A stretch of 50,960 nucleotides of DNA from Runella sp. MFBS21 (GTDB lineage: Bacteria; Bacteroidota; Bacteroidia; Cytophagales; Spirosomataceae): assembly GCF_029433105.1 (NCBI RefSeq), contig NZ_JARNTW010000031.1:1-50960 (forward strand), in the 5' to 3' direction. The position numbers and the translations under genes are program-made. The first letter of the stretch is position 1; the number at the start of each line of letters is the position of its first letter. Positions 46,301 to 50,960 of this stretch are shown here, piece by piece. The notes beneath the pieces were generated by a model. That model saw nothing but the letters and a program-made list of their open reading frames with translations, searched no databases and was not told the origin of the DNA.

Positions 46301-46827
46301 AATGATGACGGTTCACTTGTTGACCCAAGACAGATTTCAATTCCTAAATGGTACAATTAAAAGGAAGTGCTAGGCTACAAAATACAAGCTTCGCACACCT
46401 ATTTCAATTCCTAAATGGTACAATTAAAAGACTCTTTTGACCCCAGTCGTTCATACATGGGGTCTGAATTTCAATTCCTAAATGGTACAATTAAAAGTCT
46501 CATCCTACCGACGTGCAGCGGATGCGGTAGAAGTATTTCAATTCCTAAATGGTACAATTAAAAGTTGGACTTGCTTTGGTATGTGCTTTGGACTTGCTTA
46601 TTTCAATTCCTAAATGGTACAATTAAAAGTATCTAATCCATGCGATGGGCAAAGCACTGCGGATGTTATTTCAATTCCTAAATGGTACAATTAAAAGTAT
46701 TATCAAAAAATTCAGGTTCCCGCGTCATATCGGTTTCAATTCCTAAATGGTACAATTAAAAGGCTTGTGGGTAACTCAATTATTTTGCCGTCATCAAGTT
46801 TCAATTCCTAAATGGTACAATTAAAAG
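43363..46827 (-). CRISPR. CRISPR array, 53 repeats and 52 spacers, subtype I-B-like
   Basis: The repeat core is 29 bp, identical in 52 copies from 43431 to 46827; on the plus strand it starts TTTCAATTCC and ends ACAATTAAAAG. One decayed copy at 43363-43392 (TATAATGG and ACGATT in place of the consensus) marks the old, trailer end. Repeat starts are 65-68 bp apart (mean 66), so spacers are about 36-38 bp. On the minus strand the repeat ends GGAATTGAAA(T/C/A), the handle style of subtype I-B. Together with the decayed left end and cas2 on the right, this sets transcription leftward. The base after GAAA changes in blocks along the array. All spacers look different; no interference genes are nearby. 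Confidence 0.98.
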
Positions 46828-46847
46828 CCGTGCGAAAAACGGCTTTT
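46823..46847. other. Hairpin bridging the first repeat and the leader
   Basis: AAAAGCCGT (46823-46831) pairs with ACGGCTTTT (46839-46847), 7-base loop, followed by two more T on the plus strand. The left arm uses the last five bases of the leader-proximal repeat. On the plus strand it looks like a terminator that would stop antisense transcription leaving the array; it could also be a structural mark at the integration site. Confidence 0.6.
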
Positions 46848-47040
46848 TTGACTCAATTTTAAGGTTTTTTATTGGATTTTTCAACTAAAAAGTCGTCGAA
46901 GGTTAATTGCTTGATTTTGCTTGGCCTTCGACGACTGCTCATTTTCAGGCACTTACCTCTCTCAAAGGATAATAAAGGATAATTTTTAGCCAATATGTCA
47001 ACGAACTTTTGTCAGTTTTGGGACTTCGACGACTTTCGTC
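46828..47040 (-). promoter_or_regulatory. CRISPR leader with three CTTCGACGACT motifs
   Basis: These 213 bp lie between the cas2 stop and the first repeat. CTTCGACGACT occurs at 47024-47034 and 46926-46936, and as its complement at 46891-46901. The latter two form 12-bp arms of an inverted repeat with a 22-base loop. On the minus strand there is also a TTGACA, then a tandem TTATCCTTTA/TTATCCTTTG, which may belong to the pre-crRNA promoter although the Bacteroidota consensus is not met exactly. Leader identity rests on position, orientation of the repeats and decay of the far end of the array. Confidence 0.8.
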
Positions 47041-47304
47041 CTACAGAAAATTATCAATATTGCTGCGCTCTACCCCAATGATCTCTTTGTCCAACCACCG
47101 CTCATTCCGACTCTTGAACAAAATTACACTGTCTTGCTCTTCATTCATAATCGCACGCGCACCCATTAGCATTTCTTTGAGCTTTACTTCTGTAATTTCT
47201 CCTTCAAACACCGAATTTTGAATCCAATTCAAATACTTGCGGCAATGCTTCAACATCTTTGCCACCCGCTTTTCACCAATATCATATACCAAAATCACAT
47301 ACAT
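47041..47304 (-). CDS. cas2: CRISPR adaptation endonuclease Cas2
   Basis: This 87-residue ferredoxin-like protein forms the central dimer of the Cas1-Cas2 integrase that inserts new spacers. It starts MYVILVYDIGEKRVAKMLKH, with the conserved Asp8, followed by YLNWIQNSVFEGEITEVKLK. The size and the WIQNSVFEGEIT segment are typical of Cas2 from type I-B and III modules. It is 27 bp downstream of cas1 on the same strand and directly precedes the leader. Confidence 0.97.
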   Translation of the reverse strand: MYVILVYDIGEKRVAKMLKHCRKYLNWIQNSVFEGEITEVKLKEMLMGARAIMNEEQDSVILFKSRNERWLDKEIIGVERSNIDNFL

Positions 47305-47331
47305 AATCTCTTCAAATTATAGTAGGGGCTT

Positions 47332-48336
47332 TTACCACATCATTTTAAAGGGTTTGTAGACTTCGATACCCAACAAATGCTTCTGCAACTTATAGCACTC
47401 TAATTTTACCAAATGCTTATAACTCACATTTCTACCCAACGACCGATGCTTAAACGTCTCCTTCAACCGTTCTTCAAATGCTTGTACAAATGTCTTTTTA
47501 GCACTTTCTTTCAATACGCACCGATTGACATCTTGCCGAAAATCATTGGCTTGTATTTGTTTTTTGTTGAGTACCGTAAAAATTGTTCGGTCTACTAGCA
47601 ATGGCTTAAAAATCTCTGACAAATCCAACGCTAACGAATACCGCCTTGCTCCTGGTTCATGCAAAAAACTGATGGTTGGGTTAAGTTGGGTATGGTAAAT
47701 TTGATCCAAACACACTGTGTAGCACATCATATTGCCAAACGAAATCAACGCATTCACCTCGTTTTGAGGGGGTTGCTTGCTTCGAGTTCCCATCTCAAAG
47801 TCAGTTATAATTTCCCCAAAAGCACCATAATACGCTTGTCGGATATTGCCCTCAATGCCCATCAGCTCTGCAATATTTCCAGCTTCAGCAATCAACGATG
47901 AGTAATTTTCAATCTGACCCAGCGACTTCGCCACGTCTTTACCTCGCCCTTGATAGTACTTCAAGTTTTTGGACATATTAAAAGCCGCCCCTTCTACAAA
48001 GGTCCTCGCTACTACCATCCGCTTTTTGTCAGATAAATAATACCGCGTTTGTTCTACCTGCATTTTGCCTGCCAACAAATAATCCTTCGCCATAAACGAG
48101 CCCGTATAGTGTTCATAGTAGTCAAAAAAATGTACCGATACGTGGTTTTTCCCCAAGAAATTGTACATGGCACTGTTGGCATCCAAACTTCCGAAACAAT
48201 ACAAATTGTCGACCCCTTCAACTGGGATATAACGCGCTTGCCCTTCATGGCCTTGCTCATCTACCGGTACAAAACACAGGGTATTGTCCTTACGGCTCAG
48301 TCGGCCTGGGTTAAAGAGATAATAGCTTTTTTTCAT
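47332..48336 (-). CDS. cas1: CRISPR integrase Cas1, subtype I-B-like
   Basis: This 334-residue metal-dependent integrase catalyses spacer insertion at the leader-repeat junction. Active-site residues are visible: Glu162 in ELMGIEGNIRQAYYGAF, His226 in TISFLHEPGARRYSLAL and Glu241 (with Asp238) in LDLSEIFKPLLVDR. The opening MKKSYYLFNPGRLSRKDNTL is that of the I-B/HMARI Cas1 group. It is complete, with no sign of decay. It sits between cas4 (23 bp) and cas2 (27 bp) in one operon. Confidence 0.98.
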   Translation of the reverse strand: MKKSYYLFNPGRLSRKDNTLCFVPVDEQGHEGQARYIPVEGVDNLYCFGSLDANSAMYNFLGKNHVSVHFFDYYEHYTGSFMAKDYLLAGKMQVEQTRYYLSDKKRMVVARTFVEGAAFNMSKNLKYYQGRGKDVAKSLGQIENYSSLIAEAGNIAELMGIEGNIRQAYYGAFGEIITDFEMGTRSKQPPQNEVNALISFGNMMCYTVCLDQIYHTQLNPTISFLHEPGARRYSLALDLSEIFKPLLVDRTIFTVLNKKQIQANDFRQDVNRCVLKESAKKTFVQAFEERLKETFKHRSLGRNVSYKHLVKLECYKLQKHLLGIEVYKPFKMMW

Positions 48337-48359
48337 TCTTTAAATAATTTCTGTATTTC

Positions 48360-48908
48360 TTATTCATCGCCAACCCAGCAAAATTCAAAATAACTACAAG
48401 CCTTACATTTTGAAATCGGTAACCTTGGCGGACACTGCTCTTGCTCTAAAATCTCCCTGATTTTTTCGATACTCGCTTCTATTCTTAGTACATCTTCTTC
48501 GTCTAACGTCACCCGTTCAGTTTGGCGTAACTTCGGATATTCAATAACACCGTGGCTAACTTCAACGCCATTTTTTTTCAACAAATACAGATAAAACTGT
48601 ACCTGTGCCACGTGCGCCCACTCCTTTGCGGCCGATTTTTTGGTTTCGTGGACAATTCCCCGTTTGGCGTCAAAAAAATCTATTTTGGCGGTCAAAACAA
48701 CCTCCTTCTTTGCCGCACTTTCGGGCATCGTATAGCTTATTTCCAGTTCTTCGTTTTTATCAGCCCTAAAAGGATAGCTCTCCTCCCCTATCAACTTACC
48801 TTCATACACCACTTCTGAGGTATGCTCCATCCTGATGACATGGTAATGAAGCCACATTTTGCGGTGACAAAGCTGGTAATAGTTGAGTAGAGTGGCGTTG
48901 ATGTTCAT
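48360..48908 (-). CDS. cas4: CRISPR adaptation nuclease Cas4
   Basis: This 182-residue RecB-like nuclease trims prespacers and helps choose the PAM and orientation. The iron-sulfur cysteines are Cys14 (YQLCHRKMW) and Cys168, Cys171 and Cys177 (KCKACSYFEFCW). The nuclease core has Asp77 (LTAKIDFFD), Glu88-x-Lys90 (VHETKKS) and the QxxxY motif Gln102-Tyr106. All key residues are intact. The ATG at 48908 overlaps the RAYT stop codon by ATGA, so it appears translationally coupled to a transposase rather than to the usual cas3 or cas5-8 genes. Confidence 0.97.
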   Translation of the reverse strand: MNINATLLNYYQLCHRKMWLHYHVIRMEHTSEVVYEGKLIGEESYPFRADKNEELEISYTMPESAAKKEVVLTAKIDFFDAKRGIVHETKKSAAKEWAHVAQVQFYLYLLKKNGVEVSHGVIEYPKLRQTERVTLDEEDVLRIEASIEKIREILEQEQCPPRLPISKCKACSYFEFCWVGDE

Positions 48909-49561
48909 GGTTCATAAAATTTATCTTTATCCCAATTGGCAGGATTGGTGACGATATAGTTGCTTATCTTATCCCAAGATGCTTCATCTCGAATGATCGT
49001 ATCCCAAAAGCGCTCTTGCCACCCAAAATTTTGATTCGGAAATACGGCTCGGATATGTTTAGTACAAACCGATTTGAATGACCGAACCACTGTGGCTATT
49101 GACCCCGCATTGGGCGAAATCGCCTGATAAAATGCAGGTGGTTGTGGTTGTGGTTGTGGTTGTGGTTGTGGTTGTGGTTGTGGTTGTGGTTGTGGTTGTG
49201 GTTGTAGAGACGTTGCATGCAACGTCTCTACGTCGTCATTGTCATTGTCATTGTCATTGTCATCGGCGGCATTTTGTCCTGACAATGATTTATCCAATAC
49301 CAATATCCCGTGAATATGGTTGGGCATCACCACAAAAACATCTAACCTAATCTGCGGAAAATGGGCAGGTATGTCATACCAAAATCCTTGTACAATCGCC
49401 CCCATTGTTGACAATTTCATCTTACCATTGAGACATTCTCCAAAAAAATGTTCTCGGTCTTTTGTACAAATGGTGATGAAATAGGCCCCATCCGACGCAT
49501 AATCCCAGCCTTTCAACCGTGCTGATTCGATACGGTATTTGTTATTGAACAATTCTCCCAT
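48905..49561 (-). CDS. REP-associated tyrosine transposase (RAYT, Y1 HUH family)
   Basis: This is a 218-residue IS200-like Y1 transposase of the RAYT type. The HUH metal motif is His82-Ile-His84 in VFVVMPNHIHGILVL, and the likely catalytic tyrosine is Tyr202 in DKISNYIVTNPANWDKD. Other family parts are GAYFITICTKDREHFFG and FGWQERFWDTIIRDE. Residues 95-141 form a low-complexity insert: acidic Asp-Asn repeats, then VETLHATSL encoded by a GTAG palindrome, then about eleven Gln-Pro units. The insert lies between the two catalytic halves, so the enzyme may still fold. The stop overlaps the cas4 start. A tandem array of nine REP palindromes lies just upstream. Confidence 0.93.
   Translation of the reverse strand: MGELFNNKYRIESARLKGWDYASDGAYFITICTKDREHFFGECLNGKMKLSTMGAIVQGFWYDIPAHFPQIRLDVFVVMPNHIHGILVLDKSLSGQNAADDNDNDNDNDDVETLHATSLQPQPQPQPQPQPQPQPQPQPQPPAFYQAISPNAGSIATVVRSFKSVCTKHIRAVFPNQNFGWQERFWDTIIRDEASWDKISNYIVTNPANWDKDKFYEP
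49141..49200. repeat. Coding hexanucleotide repeat, ten GTTGTG units
   Basis: Ten exact tandem copies of GTTGTG (minus strand CACAAC) encode the Gln-Pro run of the RAYT protein. Unit length 6 keeps the frame when copy number changes. Confidence 0.97.
49204..49231. repeat. REP palindrome translated in frame inside RAYT
   Basis: A perfect 28-bp palindrome, each half reading GTAGAGACGTTGCA. It is the same element as in the array at 49725-50834 and identical to the copy at 50699-50726. On the minus strand it starts exactly on codon 111 and encodes VETLHATSL plus the first base of the next codon. Confidence 0.98.
49235..49258. repeat. Coding hexanucleotide repeat, four GTCATT units
   Basis: Four exact GTCATT copies, with a fifth near-copy GTCATC, encode the Asp-Asn run of RAYT. 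It lies 3 bp from the internal REP palindrome, so the palindrome is flanked on both sides by hexamer repeats. Confidence 0.95.
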
Positions 49562-49724
49562 TTTATGTCTAATTTTTTATGATTTAGACGTATATAAGGA
49601 TGATTGGTCAATCTTGTTTTCTTTCTATTATGTATGACGATGACATACGTTTTCTTATTATTCGTTATTCCGCCTATCTGCCTCGTTTTTATAATAAACC
49701 GATACAGAAATTGGTTAATGGTCG

Positions 49725-50834
49725 GTATAGACGTTGCATGCAACGTCTATACACATCATCCGCAGATTCGACCAAAAATATCGCAGGGTTACACCGTGGT
49801 ATTTTATCACACCAAAACATAATCCATAATCGACGACGTAGATACGTTGCATGCAACGTATCTACACATCATCCGAAAATTCATCATAAATATCGCAGGA
49901 TTACATCGTGGCACGTTTATTTTTTCCTCCTATCAAAACGTAATCCATAATCGACGGCGTAGATACGTTGCATGCAACGTATCTACATATCATTCGCAAA
50001 TTCATCATAAATATCGCAGGATTACATCGTGGTACGTTTATTTTTTCCTCCTATCACGTTACCCCGAAAACATAATCCATAATCCACGACATAGATACGT
50101 TGCATGCAACGTATCTACGTATCATCCGCAGGTTCATCATAAATATCGCAGGATTACATCGTGGCACGTTTAATTTTTTCATTCTATCAAAACGTAATCC
50201 ACAATCGACGGCGTAGATACGTTGCATGCAACGTATCTACATATCATCCGCAGGTTCATCATAAATATCGCATCATTACATCGTGGTATGTTTATTTTTT
50301 CTTCGTATCAAAACGTAATCCACAATCAACGGCGTAGATACGTTGCATGCAACGTATCTACATATCATCCGCAGGTTCACCATAAATATCGCAGGATTAC
50401 ACAATCATACGTTGTTTCTTCATTCTATCAAAACCTAATCCACAATCGACGGCGTAGATACGTTGCATGCAACGTATCTACACATCATCCGAAGGTTCAT
50501 CATAAATATCGCAGGATTACACCGTGGTATTTTATCACACCAAAAACGTAATCCACAATCGACGACGTAGATACGTTGCATGCAACGTATCTACATATCA
50601 TCCGCAGGTTCACCATAAATATCGCATCATTATGTCGCGGTACGTTGATTTTTTCTTCCTATCACATTCACGCAAAAACATAATCCATAATCCACGACGT
50701 AGAGACGTTGCATGCAACGTCTCTACACACCATCCGCAGGTTCACCATAAATATCGCATCATTATGTCGCGGTACGTTGATTTTTTCTTCCTATCACATT
50801 CACGCAAAAACATAATCCATAATCCACGACGTAG
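49725..50834. repeat. Tandem array of nine GTAG-footed REP palindromes, tenth cut by IS
   Basis: The 28-bp palindromes start at 49725, 49838, 49959, 50091, 50213, 50334, 50454, 50567 and 50699. Most halves read GTAGATACGTTGCA; the first is GTATAGACGTTGCA, the fourth starts with A instead of G, and the ninth is GTAGAGACGTTGCA. Steps are 113, 121, 132, 122, 121, 120, 113 and 132 bp. The linkers are similar to one another (catccgcaggttcatcataaa, then AT-rich, then aatccataatcgacg). A tenth copy begins GTAG at 50831 and is interrupted by the IS. GTAG feet are what RAYT proteins recognise on REP hairpins. The long frames through this region are periodic artefacts, so no gene is called; 49562-49724 holds nothing visible. 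Confidence 0.95.
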
Positions 50835-50960
50835 TGTATATCCCTGAAATAGCTTGACACAAATTGTGTAAAGTTATGAAAGTGAGCAGCTTTATTAATT
50901 TAAAGAAAAAGTACAAAACAGGTGCCTTTCGATGGCATGTCATTGAACTGTATCGATTGG
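50835..50960 (+). mobile_element. Insertion sequence end, right copy (truncated by window edge)
   Basis: This IS end begins TGTATATCCCTGAAATAGC and matches the left-edge element exactly over 122 bp in inverse orientation. It is inserted directly after the GTAG of a REP palindrome. The rest of the element lies outside the window. Confidence 0.8.
50876..50960 (+). CDS. Transposase N-terminal fragment (partial at window edge)
   Basis: The open frame starts with ATG at 50876, 41 bp inside the IS end, and runs off the window. It encodes 28 residues, basic and identical to the left-edge fragment over the shared part. No catalytic motif is included, so the family is open. Confidence 0.55.
   Translation, partial: MKVSSFINLKKKYKTGAFRWHVIELYRL

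Noticed and set aside
49078-49350. Plus-strand frame with a long poly-valine run
   Set aside because: It is the opposite strand of the GTTGTG hexamer repeat within RAYT, whose catalytic motifs show the real frame.
49725-50834. A second CRISPR array made of 28-bp palindromic repeats
   Set aside because: The linkers between palindromes are homologous to one another and too long (about 90 bp), so they are not spacers.
49847-50847. Several plus-strand open frames of about 107-110 codons with repeating Tyr-Val-Ala-Cys-Asn-Val-Ser-Thr units
   Set aside because: They are periodic translations of the REP tandem array; no start context, and repeat steps are not all multiples of three, so frames shift between units.

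Overview
The window is chromosomal DNA of a Bacteroidota bacterium, most likely a member of the Cytophagales (Spirosomaceae-like). Several things support this. There are repeated promoter elements of the form TAnnTTTG, signal peptides ending in AQ, a DUF4290 protein, a SpmA-SpmB fusion, a viroplasmin-type RNase H and a two-domain cellobiose 2-epimerase. Genus is not resolved. Both ends of the window lie inside copies of the same insertion sequence: positions 1-122 are the exact reverse complement of 50835-50956. The segment therefore runs between two outward-facing IS copies, probably an assembly break at repeats.

From about 0.2 to 43.3 kb the content is ordinary core genome in short operons separated by clear rho-independent terminators. 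In order: a TPR protein, gyrA, a small lipoprotein, tRNA-Thr, a DUF349 protein, pdxH, an NYN-cold-shock fusion, cellobiose 2-epimerase, an S1/P1-type phosphodiesterase, a Dabb protein, an ECF sigma/RskA anti-sigma pair, an HMA-like protein, a lipoprotein truncated hemoglobin, rlmI, sugar isomerase-like TIM barrels, a SanA-like protein, parC, hemF, trmN6, a HipA-like kinase with DUF3037, a LOG protein, rpiB, a SpmAB transporter-like protein, a glycosyltransferase-like protein, DUF4290, alaA, lon, groEL-groES, rnhA, a DUF6807 protein, ssb, a thioredoxin-fold protein, trpA and a peptide deformylase.

From 43.36 to 50.83 kb there is an accessory defence and mobility island. A CRISPR array of 53 repeats (52 intact, one decayed) and 52 spacers is followed by a 213-bp leader, cas2, cas1 and cas4. 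A REP-associated tyrosine transposase (RAYT) comes next, and its stop codon overlaps the cas4 start codon. All are oriented on the minus strand, so the transcriptional order is RAYT-cas4-cas1-cas2-leader-array, ending next to the deformylase gene. No interference genes (cas3, cas5-8, cas6) occur in the window. Upstream of RAYT lies a 1.1-kb tandem array of nine 28-bp palindromes beginning with GTAG, the expected RAYT foot sequence. A tenth palindrome is cut by the IS, and one more copy is translated in frame inside the RAYT gene between two hexanucleotide repeats.

The most novel proposal is that this is a physically coupled unit of a REP transposase and CRISPR adaptation genes. The coupling of reading frames and the repeats are seen directly; any functional link is inference.
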